Assembly: GCF_004379255.2 (NCBI RefSeq)
Contig: NC_056049.1
Location: 19,576,063-19,640,062, forward strand
Direction: 5' to 3'
DNA length: 64,000 nucleotides
Source: Salvia splendens
Taxonomy: Eukaryota > Streptophyta > Magnoliopsida > Lamiales > Lamiaceae
Part shown: positions 46,800 through 61,100 of the stretch, piece after piece
Numbering within the stretch: position 1 is the stretch's first letter
How the letters are laid out: each line of letters opens with the position of its first letter
Translations under genes and position numbers: made by a program
The notes under the pieces: generated by a model
What the model was told of the DNA's origin: nothing
Seen by the model: only the letters and a program-made list of their open reading frames with translations
Databases searched by the model: none

Positions 46800-47855
46800 A
46801 CATAAATTCTTGGCATTTAATGAATGAGCAGAAATAATACACTTATACTACTTCTTCAATTCTCAAACCGGGTTCAAGTGAGTTTGGAGTTTATCATATA
46901 TAAACAACCGTGCGACTTGAAAATATGTATTTTCAGCACACCGACTCTAAAAAGGATACCCACTTGAAACCTTTGACCCAAAATCAACTTTCACCAAGGA
47001 GATAACCTAAATAGGTTCCACTATGGTAGCAACATAACAAGCTAAAAAGCATACATTTACATTCATCGATGAACATAATATATACAACCATGAACCAACC
47101 AACCAAGTGAATTGTTCTAAAAGATAGAGAGAAAACTCAATAAAGAGAGACGAAAAATACATAAAAATGGATAAGATTTCACCTCATGCGCCTTGTACAC
47201 GATCAGGTGGCTCGAATCACTTGGTCGGGTGAGAGCTCCTGCCCCGTGACACTGTGCCCAAGCTACCTGGCGAGGTGGTAGGTTCATCTCTTGTTGAAAT
47301 TGCGAAGATAAACAAAATTTTCAACTTTTATTCATACAATTTTCCTAGCAAATTTATATGCTGCGTAGAAAATGCATAGTTAAAGGTGTATATTTGCCCC
47401 CTATACATATCATTTGTTTTTGTTCAGTTCGATTTAATATTTAAATTTTTGGATGTTTCAGTTCGATTTAATTCAGTTTTTGAATCATTTTGGATATTTA
47501 AATTGGTGTTGCCTCATGACGAAATATTCGTTGTGCTAGACACATTTTGCTCAACTTACGCAACTAAACAGTTTTTTTTTTTTCTTTCGTTTATTTCAAA
47601 GAACAATTTTGAACTTGAATTTGTAAGTTTATCGAAGTAAATTTTTTTTACACAAGATAACAACTATACCATCAGACCAAAAATTCTTCAAGAAGAAGGG
47701 GAAAATGCTGAGAAAGAATGCTAAATTTAACAAAACAAAGGGACAGCACGAGAAAACAGTTGCAAAAATGCTAACAGGCAACGGTTGTAAGGCGTCGCCG
47801 TGAATGGCTTCCTGTTCGGTTGTGTGTAGTAACCACCCGCCACACGACAGGAGAT
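46800..47855. other. Intergenic DNA and 3' UTR of the plastid-protein gene
   Basis: No gene recognised. A GC-rich island at 47170-47290 contrasts with its AT-rich surroundings. Confidence 0.5.
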
Positions 47856-50080
47856 TTATGCCCAAAGTAAGGTCACTATAACAAACATCAAGAAAGCCAA
47901 ACCAAAGCAAAAGCCAGCTATCACCACAAATGCCTTCAAAAATCATCACGATATTGGGATCAGAGAGCAGGTAATAACATCAACAGAATTCTCGTTGGCC
48001 TACCTTCCCTTGCGTTTCAAATCCCATCTTGTTAGTGAACCACGATAAACCCCTATCCACGAATGGTGCAAGCGCCAGCGCCCTGCCACAGAGAGACTCA
48101 TGTTTACATCTTGCCCACGAGTATTCTCATTAGTCATTACGAGCTCATCCAACATCTACTCCATTCAATGACATAAAGAAATGCATAAATGTGAAATAAC
48201 TATAACGGAGAAGCCATAACTTGGTTATTCATGTAATTTGGATGAACAAAGAAAAGCAAGAACAACCATGAAACTCTGACAAACTGTAACTAACCCCTAA
48301 GGGATGTTAAAAATATGGTTGGGCAGCTCACCCTCCAGCTCGTATGAGCTTGGTTACTTGGCTTCCTGCCCACACCATAGCCATCACCTTAAGAAACCTG
48401 CAAATAAGAGTAAATTCTAAATAAACTAGGAACCACAAACAAACAATTGAAAGCCTATCTAACCTTTCCGCAGCTGCCAAATAACCCATTTTCGCAGGAG
48501 CAGGAGCGACATAAAACCTGTCAGTTCGGTGAGAAAATCAGAGTTTCAGAGCAGTGTGGCAGATCAAAGAACAGCAATTGTAAGGTCATGGTATCAATTA
48601 AGGCCAAACATATGAATTGATATTTAATGATCAGCTGATAAAAGAATAAAGGTTGACTTCATATTTTATATGTTAAGGTAAATAACTCACCAGACGACCA
48701 GGAAAGTAGTAAGGTAGTAAGCAGTATTTAGCAAGCCATAGGACAAAATTCCGGAGATACCATATCTCTTCAATCTGACTAATATCCTGAAAAGCTCAAC
48801 AAACATAAAAAAAAATCAACATCAGAAAATAAGATAATATTCTTGCCAAGTAAACTTATCATAGTAGCAAACAGAGCCACTCCAAGAAAAAAAATCAAGG
48901 TTTGATGGCAGAGTAAACAATCTCCACAAGGGTCTTTCCTTAATGTTAAATCAGCGGCCAGCGCATTGATGTACTTAAATTGATTAAATAGGAAATTTTG
49001 TCGATGTAGTACAGAAATTGGCAAAAATACAGGAACAAATGCAAAAATATAATTTTCAAGGAAAGATGCAAGTATGTTGGCATGGTCCAAAATTAGAATT
49101 TAGGCATCAATAAGAACTAAAACTTTGCACGGCCGGTAGAAAGTACTCATTTGATGAGGCAGCTTGAGAAGTATCGTCCTTTCCATTCGAACCTAAAACA
49201 GACATAATTGGAAAATTCTCAGCAACAGATTGAGCAGTAATGTAGCTTATCGTAAGCAGTTATAATATCACAACATGCTGTACAAAGTTTGTTGATAATC
49301 AATCATCTGTTAATACCTTGCTTCTCCACAGAACCGCCGTCATAACCTGAAGAGCATGGTCTCTATCAATGCACCAACAGGATGAATATGTAAACAAGCA
49401 GCAAAGATAAAGATATACCCAAGAATAAAGCAGCAGCAGTTAGCAGATTATAGAACTTCAGATTCCAATATGAATAAAAAAGGGCACCATACATCCTACA
49501 ATAAATTATAAAATACTGCAGTCTATTTCATTAACAGAGAAAAACTGGACTCACCGGAGTAAACCTCGGGAAATCAAATTAACCGAGATCAAACTAGAAG
49601 CAATCAAATTAGACCAAATCTTTTTGTTCAACAGATTGACACAAAAACATCATTGCAACTGGACATAAGCCATCCAGGAAATGATTTATTTAATTTTAGC
49701 AAACCCTTGCATGCCGAGAAAAAGACAAATAATAATCAAATTAGAAGAGTTAGCTAAAGTTCACACCAAACTGCAATTTCGAATTTTTCAAAATTTGCAA
49801 TGCGATGTAAAATTTCTTCAAAAAGAAAAGCAATTCTTCGAGTAATATTAGGATTAGGTATTTTGCAACGAATCGAAAGTAAAATAAATAGAGTGATACC
49901 AGCGTTGGTGGAAGTAGTAGAGCATAAGCGAAGCAGATAGGTTTTGGTGGAAAAAGGAATTCCGGCAAATCGAGCGGCGGAGAAGAGCGGCATTTGAGGC
50001 GGAGGACGGAAGTGGACTACAGCACAAGTAACAGGATTTAACGACAAGGAGATGCTCATTTTTGAAGAAACTGAAACCAT
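47856..50080 (-). CDS. Predicted plastid membrane protein of unknown function, eight exons, 217 aa
   Basis: Exons, 5' to 3': 50080-49900, 49346-49317, 49192-49131, 48794-48691, 48517-48464, 48397-48332, 48082-48004, 47933-47856. The sum is 654 bp and phase is kept. The N-terminus (MVSVSSKMSISLSLNP..., rich in Ser/Thr/Arg, few acids) looks like a chloroplast transit peptide. A Ser/Asp-rich linker follows, then a basic segment (RILVRLKRYG), a membrane span (LLNTAYYLTTFLVVWFYV), an amphipathic FLKVMAMVWAGSQVTKL segment, and a C-terminal span ending VIVTLLWA. I recognise it as a conserved plant protein but know no function for it. The exon 3/4 junction is the weak point: donor at 49130 and acceptor at 48795 are the only pair found that keeps phase. 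An alternative start is Met8. Confidence 0.8.
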
Positions 50081-50140
50081 GAATCAGATGTTCAATTGCT
50101 TTTATGTATGCTCATTTTCGAAGAAACTGAAACCATGAAT
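50052..50140. repeat. 33-bp direct repeat containing the start codon
   Basis: 50052-50084 and 50108-50140 differ at one base and both include the reverse complement of the start region (ccatgaat). The outer copy creates an upstream ATG at 50136. Confidence 0.95.
50092..50136 (-). other. Upstream ORF, 14 codons, mimicking the main N-terminus
   Basis: From ATG 50136 the frame reads MVSVSSKMSI, the same first ten residues as the main protein, then HKSN and TGA at 50092, twelve bases before the main ATG. Whether the transcript starts upstream of it is unknown. Confidence 0.55.
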
Positions 50141-52118
50141 TAATTAAGAAATTGTGTTAGAAAAATACATTCTACTACGTGAATAGAGTCCCAATTCATA
50201 TTACGTAAAAAGGCTCCCATTTCATTATCTTATCCCATTCACATATTATTTAAAAACTTTTTTCCACTAAATTTTGTTAACATTTCTTAAAACTCATGCC
50301 GGAAAGAAATGAGACTACTATTCGGATATGAATGAAGTAAGAGAAATGAATAAAATAGGAAAGATAAAAAAGTTATTGGATGTTTTGTTTTTTTAAAATG
50401 ACTCAACTTAGTTGGAACATCCCAAAGAGGGATGTGCTCAATTACTAACTAATTAGCAATCTAAAATTAAGATCAATTTTTAAGCATTGGATTAGGAGAT
50501 CTAGTGGTTGATATAATGCCTAGTAGATTATATTTTAAATTTAAATAATTATTAAATAAAATTAAACGGTATTAATGTCTATTTGTTCTTATTAAAATTA
50601 TCCCAAAACTTTAAATTTACGTAACTCGCTAGATTTAAATTATTTTTTCGCAAAAAATATATCAATTTAAAGGTAATTTTATTAGGATTCTAACGAGATC
50701 TCAATTGCATATGTTCCGACGACGTTCGGATGATAGAATTTGATGATTTTTATTTCAGTTTTGGTATATGTTGATAAACAGATTTTTATCAACAAATACA
50801 TCCAAAAATCTCAATATAATGTAGGTAAAATCTCAATATAATGCATGTAAAATCTCAACATAATGCATGTAAAATCTCAATAAAACTGTGTTGATATTTT
50901 CGTGTACTTATGTTGATATTTGTAATACACTATGTTGATATAAAAAATACACAAAAATTATGATATGATAATAGAATGACGATCTTACTACTATTTATTG
51001 AAATTCGTAAGATTTAATCTCATCCACTCATTTTGAAATCTAATAGAAGATGACCCTCCTAAAAGAAATATACTGACTCAAATTTAGTTGGGACTGAGGA
51101 ATATTAATTTTATAATAAAATATAATTGGAATGAATTAATATAATATAATATCCATTACCAAATAAATAAAAAGTAAGAATATCAATGAATTGGAGACCG
51201 ACAAAAAAAATTGATATACCAATTAATGGTGACGGAGGGAGTATAATTAAATAAAATTAGAGATTCTCTTAATAAACGCGTATGCAACTTCTGATGAAAT
51301 GGAAATTTTAGATTAGTGTTTGTAACTTTAGAATAGTAGTTCCTTTTAATTTGTGACACTATATATTGCCACTTTGGCCGAAGAGTAAATAATTGAGGTA
51401 TAAATGTAAAATGGATCTGGGACATTTTACACCAGGATGAATCAAGAAGTGCTAAAAATATGTTAGTGTCTCTTGCTCGCATTATTGCAAAACGAAAATC
51501 TAGTGTGAAGAAAAAAAGAAAGAAGAAATATTAAGTTAATAATGAAAAATAAGTGGTAGAACCTTAGTGTTGCTTGAATTTTCTTGTTGCAATACATTAG
51601 TAGTAATAGAAATCAATACAATATGATGTCAAGAAACGTTGAAACTGCAAATTCTAATCATAGAGGAAACCGGCAATAGATATAACAAAAAGGGGGAGGA
51701 GCTTTATACAACCGATATAACCTATAGTTTCTAATCCCCATAAATTAAAGAATCAGATTGCATGCACACGATGCAACGATGAAATTGAGACATTAAACCT
51801 CTATCTATACAACACAAAATTACACCACCTACGGCATATCTAACATGCCTCTCTCCATATTATATGTATTTGTATAAATTTAACCCTGGATCAGAAAAGG
51901 CAAGAACTACTACTACTACTTAGCAAAGCCCCAATCATGAAAAATATCTGATTCTAATGTAGAGAGAGGGACTTCCCCTTCTTTCACCGATGACATGCTT
52001 CAGAAGCCTCCCTTACGCAAAAACAAGGCTTGGTAACACACCCGATAAGAGAGGTTGGGACACCACATGGAGGTGTCTTAATTCCAACACGAACGATATT
52101 GCCCACAGAGGAAAGGTG
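50141..52118. other. Intergenic DNA and 3' UTR of exportin-7
   Basis: AT-rich. A 22-bp tandem array lies at 50804-50885, and a lone Stowaway-type right end (acggagggagta) at 51230-51242. The exportin-7 3' UTR probably extends left of 52119 to about 51600. Confidence 0.5.
50804..50885 (+). repeat. Tandem array of a 22-bp unit, about 3.7 copies
   Basis: The unit aaaatctcaatataatgcat is repeated with one or two changes per copy. It is flanked by gttgata-rich sequence that may belong to a MITE with unresolved ends. Confidence 0.85.
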
Positions 52119-55100
52119 CTATTTGACACGGAAGTCATGCCTAAATACGGTCAAATTCTGCGTAAACTTGTCTCTGTTCTTTGAATCCAAGCTTCGGGTT
52201 ATATCAACCATTAGTTTATCAAAACAGGATGCAAGGCGCTGATGCTGATCGGCCGGCTGCAATTGAAGGAAATGAGATCAGCATGCTTACACATACAAAT
52301 CTAATTGATGTGCAATCTACTGAGCATAAGGTAAGCTATATGTTGCCAATAAATACAAAAGATATTTTCAATTGTGGCTGAAGATTTAGATAATTGAGCT
52401 AGAAAAGCTTTTAATAACCCTAAGTTGTAAGAAATAGATAAAGGGCTTACCTGAGAAGCCAAAATATGAGCTTTCAAGTCCGTAAACATCTGCATGCATG
52501 CATAGCCCATCAATCAATAGCCGTATTGTTAATATTGAAACATTATGTAGTGAAAAATCTAAACATTAAAGAATTAAAGCCAAATAAAACCACCTGCTCA
52601 TTTATAAGAATCAAGCTTAACATTGGCCGACTGAGACTCCACTGGTTGCTGCAATCCTCAAACAGAACAATCTCAAAGAGAGTTTTCAGTATCTGGGAAA
52701 AATTTAGCTTTGATGTTAGGATAAGATATTGAAATCTGGTTTAAGGAAAAATCCTACAAGTTCAGTTCACAGAGAACAGTTAGAATACTATAGACTAGTT
52801 CAAAGACTCAATACGTTTGCTAAAAGCTCGTATAACTAAAACATCAATTTTATAGTACTTGATTGAGGCATTTTGCAATTTTTTCTGATAGTCTCAACCA
52901 TTTCGTCAAGTAGGGAGTCACCCATCTGGCCCCAACTTTAGGTTAGTAAAGTTAAGATTAACTAGGAGAAAGTATTTACTGAAGCAGATAACCTAGATCC
53001 ATACTACCTCTGTCGTTGAAAAATAGAAACATTTAAACAACACGGTTTTAATGCACAGTTAGTAAAGTAAGATAGAAGAATTGGTAGAGTAAGAGAGAGG
53101 GAGAGAAAAATGGGTAAAGCAAGAGAGAGGAAGAGAAAAAGTAGTGGAATTAGTGTTGTGGGGTCCACTTCCTAAAATAGAAAGTTCAGAAAGTTTCTAT
53201 TTTAATGGGCGAAGGTAGTAATAGATGTGGAAATGTCATAACCTAAACCTAAACCAAAAGCGTATACTAATTTAAGTATCCAAAACTTACTTCAGGGAGC
53301 AGTGCTGGACACTCGACAATGTGTCTGGCAAGATTAACTGCAGCTGGTGATGTGGGAGCCTCCCCCATGGTGATGTTATTAAAATAAAAGGCAGCCAAAT
53401 TATCTACTGCAGATGCACACTGCCACCAAAAAAGTTAAAACATTCATTCAGCCTGACCAATGCAAGAATCATAGGTCATGAAATTGTAACCGAAGCATCT
53501 GCAGTATAATCTATGGCTACTACCCTCAGATTGTCATTAGTAAAATGGAGCTAGTGTACTCAAGGATGTATCAAAAATCATGACGCAGAGAGGGAATGAT
53601 GTGAGTTATAGTGAGTGCAAACTCAATTAAGTACAAAACCTATTCATGTCCTGCGTAGTGCTCATAAAATAAGAGATTTTTTAAGATTTATCATTCTAGA
53701 TCTACAAGCTACCCCGTGTTTATGGAGAACAATTCATGAAAGTAAAGGTGCATTTAAAGCTGAACATGAATCTACTTAACCATCAAGGTCAATATAAGTT
53801 CAAAAACTAACGCCACATCAATATTCGTGGACTGCAACAGCAGAAGAAAATAGCATCATCCTATGTTTAAATTTAGCATGCTAAAAGAGATCGACAGCCA
53901 GTTTTTTGGTAGAGTAATGAGTTAAAATACAATTAAGGGATGGTTGATCTCACGAACCTGAGATGATATACCAGCATCTAGACCTTTGAGTCCGGACTCA
54001 AGTGAGCCAACAATGTGCATGAAGGTGTGAGTATCAAGACTCAGTACAAAGAGAAGATGGTTGTTAAATAGAACCTCCACAAATACAAAGTACGCCCTTG
54101 TTAACTGCCAAACATAGAAAGTTAATATAACATCCTCATTTTATGATCATGAAAAGGTCTGGTATGAAACTACAAGACAAAAACTCTCATTTTTGGGGAG
54201 ACCTCAACTCAATCACTGGTTTCACTCTCTTTTAAATGCATAACGAGAAGAGTTAGCATTATAATGAAACCAAAAAGAAAAAAAAATCAACACACGATTG
54301 ATATTTGATGGGCTTACAAAGAAACTGAAATAACCATAGCAAAGGACTATTCAGAAAAGAGTGAAGTATTAGCAAACCTTCCTGTAAGCCAAAATGTCTG
54401 CCAGTGGAATTGACAGTGTCATCTTGAGAGCAATATCAAGTGCGTCAGCTAGTGCTCTATCACCATATAGTTCAAACACCCCAAAGTTGACATAATTCCC
54501 AGCAAGCGCTGTAATTTTGATTTATAAATTCAAAGGAAAAATAAGATAGAAATCATAATCACATATATAGGAATATTTCAGTATCCAGGATGTGAGCCAT
54601 TTGGGAACGTCAAATTTTCTTATGTGCCATATTTGTTACATTCAACGAAATCAAACGTCAGGGGATGAACATATGAATGCAGATTATTTTAATTCTAGTA
54701 GCATGTCCTAAGTTGCATGCGTGCATGTTCAAGTCCCAGTGAAAAAGGAAAAGCTAAGTTCTTTTTAATTATGTTGTTTCAACTGCTGGTGATATCTCAT
54801 CTAACAACCATACAGAGAGCTTTAGGCCGATACTATGAAGAAACATAATTCAAGAGTAGAAAGAAACTTTACAGAGTAGTTTAAAATGCATCCTCACATG
54901 CAAATGGATTATTTATTTAGCTTTAATTAAAGCCTCATTTTTTTGCAACAAGGTGGTATTGAGATTCATCCACAGCCTTATATTTGTTATAGCTCCAATA
55001 CTTATGCAGCTAAAGCCCAAGATTTTTTATAGAAGTTCGTGTTGATTTTTAAACACACAACCTTTTTAAATGGAATAGACTCTAATACTACTATTTTAAA

Positions 55101-58100
55101 TGATAAACTTTAAAACCATCAGTCAAGAGACCCGAGACTCGTTAAATTTTTTGAACCCTAGTAACATAAAATAAACTCATAAAATAATAAGAAAAAGATA
55201 ACTTGCTCACAAAGACGATAGAGTACAGAACAAAACTCCAGTTTGATATTTCGAAGCATAAAGTTACAGACTTACCTCGTGAAAGAATCGTTAAGGAAAT
55301 CCACATTCCCTTGTATTTGAAGCCATATATGTCACTAGTACTTGGAACAGATAAAATTCTTGTTCCGTATGCAACAAGCAATTTGCTAACTTCTCTGAAA
55401 AGAAGTATACCATTTGGAGATGAGATATCAAAAGTCAAACGCTGAGTTTTGTTTAACACGAATTCGGCCATGAATTTCAGCAATGGTGTTGTCACCTACA
55501 CACAAATTTCCAAGTCAAATTTTGTACATGCAATGAAAATATGAAATAAATTAACATTGAACATTACACAAACAGTCTTTTCTTTTTTAAAATGGTATCA
55601 GAAAAGCAATGATAAAACAGTTGTGGTTGTTTCCTTTTCCCTCTCAGCCTCTCAGCAGGGGGACGAATGGCTCGGCACATACTTGACATTTTATGGAAAG
55701 AAAAGGAATGTTGAAGGAAGAATTTGAAAGGCAATTACTTTGATTATGGTAGCCAAAATAATAGATATTGCGGGTAATGAATATACATGTAGACTTTCCT
55801 CTGTTTGGCAGATTATGCTTATAGAATTGTTAATTGATCTTTCAATAAGGTCATAACTAGGTCACACAAGGGTGGTGTCAGCCTTACCACCCCCAACACA
55901 AATGCATCACCAGAGCTTCACATGCGAGCATCACAAAGGCCTAATGTCCTAGAATGCAGGGCATGTTAACGATCACATGTCACTTTCAGGAATCTGATTC
56001 CCCATTCCCCCCCAAAAAAAACAGTCACTAGTTCATGTCCGGAACATAACTATGTTTCCTGGGAAACAAGCTCCCAAAACCAGGAGTACCCCCATATCCA
56101 AAGGCACATCTTTTCATCACCTTTCATATACATTTGTAGGGATTAATCTCAGTAACATGTGGTGTCTGTTCAATCTTTAAGCATCATGTTATATCCTACA
56201 CATTAACCAACAAGCTTCGACATTTCAATATATGTCAGATTGTTACATCCTATACATTAACCAACAAGCCAATTGTCAGGTATAAGTGACATTGTAGAGT
56301 CACTCAGAAAATTTCAGCATGAAGCTCTCTGCAACAGTAAAAGTTAGTCTCAGAATTGTACTTTCATCGACCTACCCCCACAAACCTGCATGAACTTCTC
56401 TCCCCTAAGTCCCCTTCTAAAATTTTTTGACCATATAATGCAACTGATTGAAACTTACTAGGCAGAAACAGTTGCAGCATAGTTCAACTAGGTTCCAGTG
56501 ATTGTTTCTCATTTTCTACATCAAAGCATTTTCTACTAGTTAATGCACTTCTTACCATTGTCATATACTTTTATCCTACATGCTGTGCTAGACTACCTCT
56601 AACTTAATATGCCTAAGTATCCAGTTCGCTAAACAAATTGAAAAATATCAACAGCTTCCATTCAATATAGAGTGTGAGAAACATAACACTTTTGAAGGAC
56701 TATCTTTATAAACCAACCTCCGGTGTGTCAGCCCAGTGTGAGATCCCTCTTAACAGAATTGGCATGTGAGCTGGATAAATCCAGTCAAAGAGAAGCCCAT
56801 AAGTCCTGCGGCTGAAAGAAAAACAGAGAGGAGTTTACAAGAGCTAAGGTAAAATACATGAACATGTGTTATTTACAGTCAACTATACCAACCTATTTGT
56901 GGCCATAGCTATCCCCCTCAGATCTCTCATCAACCCAATTAGAGCATATTTCACAGAATCGGTTCGAAACATAGTCTCCGGGGTTGATTCCAAACTAATA
57001 AATACCTATATGATATTAAAAATATCAATCAGTGACCATCAATAATAATACTATGAAAACCTTGAAAGCGTTGAATCTGCCAAGCTAAGTGATGCGATAA
57101 GAAATCATAACAAGAATTCCATATATCTTGTAATTCTCTGCAGATGCCCTCAAAGTTTATTTCATGTGAATCAAATATTGTTCTCAAAGAAGACTAATTT
57201 AAATAAATTCGACTGATCAGTCTGCTTGTTTTCTACATTTGCCTTAATTGACTGAAGTTTATGAACCAAGAAGGGTTTAGGCATGGAAAAGTAGAATATT
57301 ACATGCTTTTAAAAAAAAGTATTTATAGTCATGTTTTTTGTATTTAAAGGCATGTTTTTGCAAAAAGAAATCAGCACTCTTCAAATAATATAACATCTTC
57401 GGACCAATAAATCTGCAAATGTATATGTATGAATAAAAATAATACATGGCAAAATAGCTTTAATCTTATACATAGAGCGTTGCATCCTCCCACAAACTTG
57501 TTTCAAGGACAGAAATAAACTAGAGTTATGTAAATACATAGTGTGCAACATAGTTAATTATCACGTTGTTTATCTGATAATGATATTGTCATTTTCAAGA
57601 AAGATGACAAGTTATCTTATCATGATATTTTAAATTATTTCCTTCTGTATAATAATATAAAAAAAGTTATAAGTTGAATTCACAAATATAAATATCTTAA
57701 CACCCGTGCCAACATACTTGAACAAATACATAATAAACATATATGAGACTTCAAGGATAAGATAGAGGACGAAGGTGTGGGAACAACTATGTTTAGAGTC
57801 GTTAGGTAGACCTCGAGTCACAAATACCAAACATATATCACCAAGTGCATATCAGGGAAGTGGGGTTACGTAAAACATAAGATAGAGGAAGAAGTAGTTC
57901 AGTATACTTGAAGCAGAGGATCCATTGAAGACTTAAAGAGGGAGGTACTGTCTTCCAGGAATATCAACCACCCAATAGTGTAGTAGAACGTTGTCCTGCT
58001 CCTAGAGCATCTGTACTCTTCCAGAAAAGGGAAATGCTCCCTCTAAATTTATAAATGAACAAAAGATGTTGTAAGTGAGGGTATAACAGAAAAAGGCATA

Positions 58101-61100
58101 CATTAGAAGCTTTTCAATAAACAAAACAACAAGGTCTTACAGTGTGATTAGCTACAATGAACTTGATTGTGTCCAGCTTGAGTAATAGCTTTCCAGTCAT
58201 ATAACTACAACAAAACAAAATAGATGTGCTTAGAATATGAAGAACTTGTAACTAATCACATTTTTGAAATCCTGAACAAGCAAACATACCCAGATGCCAG
58301 CTCCAAGAACAGACTCAAGGTTTGATCGATGACCTCTTCGCTCTGTAATGACAAAATAACTGAGATGTAGAATGAAAAAAATTCCAGAAACAAAAGCAAG
58401 ACCAAACATCGAAAGACTACCTCTGTATAACACTTGAGGTTTGTAGCAATTTTTCGAACAAAAAAGTCCAACAGCAACAGATGATCATTAAGCCCAATGA
58501 GTTCAGACAATCGGGCATACAACTGCTGCAACAAACCAGAGAGCCTCTGACACTTATAAACATTACCGGACAGGAGTGATGATTCCTTGCGAGCAAAAAA
58601 ATACTTGTTTACCTTTGATGAGTGCATAGCTTGATCACCCACATATGATTTCCTGAAATTCTGGAAAAACGTGAGTATTGCCCGATCTAGTCTTTGCTTG
58701 CTTAATTCACTGTATCTCTGCCAAATACAAAAGTACAGAAGTGTGCTTCAGTATCATCCCAAAAAATGAGATGGCTCAACAAAGTGAAGACACCGATTTA
58801 TGCTTTCCGGTCTTCCAATAGTATACATTGAAATGAACATAATGTTTTCGACTTACGCTTTCACTTTTTCGATTACTATTTCAAGTAACAACAGTTTATA
58901 GAATAGAAATATGATGTTGTAAGTAAATAGGGATAAAAAGTCCACCAAATCATTTTATAAGAAACATTAAACTCCAATCCCTAGCAATCAGAGAAATCCT
59001 TTAATTCTTTTCCCAAATCCAATGTTGTTACTGAGATCTTCAACCCATTCTACACATCCTCAAACGCCGTGTCTTCAAAGATTGGTTGCTTTCCAGCCAA
59101 ATGACTCACATGGTTCACAAATAGTGACCCATTATAATCTGCCCTCTATCAAGATGTACTATAACACAAACCTAAAAGAGTGCCTCACTATTTAATAAGC
59201 CATTAAATGTTCACTCATGCAGTATTGGAGTGTTTTTGGTGAATATTCTCCATCACTCATTAATTCAATTGTACGAGATCAAGGGTTTTATGTCAGGTAT
59301 ATAGTGTTTCGGAATTATATCAGATTTATTGGAAACTTTGAAGCCAAATATATAAATAAAAAGCTTTCAAAACTGATCTCTGGAGATGAATTTCATACGA
59401 ATTTCCACTCACACCGATATCCAACCTTATTCACTTTAACAAGTCAAAATCAATACAAAAGCGACACAGAAAAAACATCAAAGAACTCATACATCTAGGG
59501 AATAATTGATAACTAATGCACTTCTGGTCATACCTGATTATGTAATCCACTGTCAGCAACGTTTACTAATCGCAAAACATGAGCTGCAAGTTCTGCATCG
59601 ATTACTTCTTGTGATTCAGCACTGTAAGTCATACACGCCTCTACATGGTTAACAGCAATACGAAAGAAACCAAGCTGCTGAAGATATTGTAAGAGGCCAA
59701 GAAACAAGATTACCTGCAACCTACAGATTGCTTTATTTTTAAAATAGCAGCAATTATATGTACAATCCAAGCCAGCTTGGCTTCAACCACAGAAAGTTCA
59801 GTATTATCACCACCTTGTACCTGCGCTCTTTCCTATTAAAGAGGAAATATTTTCACCCGGTAAGTTAGTGCCCAAAAGCCCAATATACAACATTTAATAC
59901 AAATTCAACATACCACATAAATTTGCAAAACAGGCTCCATGATCTTGATAATGAACAAGCTGCTGTTTTCATACTGAAACAAGAAACTTCCAAGGTAAGG
60001 TACAAAAAAAACACAATGTAATTAAAAAACTAAAGAACGTGATAACTCAATCAATAATCACATTCAACCTGGAATCTGCAGAGATATGGAAAACAATCAA
60101 GCTGATCTTGAAGGAGGTCAACATTGTCAAGTGGATGCTCTGAAATATCGTCAGGTAAGCCTGTCTAAAATAACAAGGAGAAACACATAAAATCTACAAT
60201 ACCAGACTATTCTGAAACTCAGACTGATTTTAGTTAAGATCCAAACCTGAGCAGAATCCAATCGTGAAGTGATGAAACCTTCAGTAATTTTGGGCACAAA
60301 TTCGTCAAGCAAACTTGGTGCATCACCCTTCAAGTAGGGTACAGAACTCACCAACCTAGACCATAGCCCTAAAAGGTAGTAGACACTGCTACTGGCCCAC
60401 TGAAAAGCAACAAAATATTTAAGTTTCTAACACCAATATCCCTACCATTCTGTTATATAACCTAGTTGCAACAAGTCAGAGATAAACAGCCAAAGAAGCT
60501 CTGTTTTAAGTTAAATCAAGTTATCAACACAAAATTACAAGAAATTAATGAACAACATTCAAGACCTGCCAGGACAACAGAGATTTTGATGTAAACTCTG
60601 CAACTAAGCGTATCCAATCTCCATATCCTTCCATTGTCACAAGCTCAGACAACTGCAGTAGAATAGAGAGTGAAAACAGAAAGTTCCGATGAGAAAAAGA
60701 AAACCAAGTACAACATACGAAAATAATTACGCTCTTGGTACATATTCAATTGCATGTGCCAGTGAGATGCACTCTTTTCTCCTTCGTTCTTTTATAAGAA
60801 ACCAAAACTTTTGTAATAAAAGAAAGGGTTCTAATTGCTTCTAAAATCATGAAATTTGCACAGTTTATTTTTCTCATGAACTCAAACTTGTTAACTAATA
60901 ACATGATCTTACAGTTTGTTGTAAATTTTTCCTGAAGTGATAATCAGAAACATTCTAATTCTTAAACGTTGTTTAAGTGTGCTAAAAAACTGGTCCCTAA
61001 AGGTAAAAAAAAAGTTATATGGGATTCGATTTCAATGGATAGTCAAACTTAAACTTAATTCATCAACCAACAACATGAAAAGCTCTTAAGTTATTGCTAA

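Noticed and set aside
43586..50885. Short tandem arrays as CRISPR-like repeats
   Set aside because: Units are directly adjacent without spacers, and the genome is a plant's.
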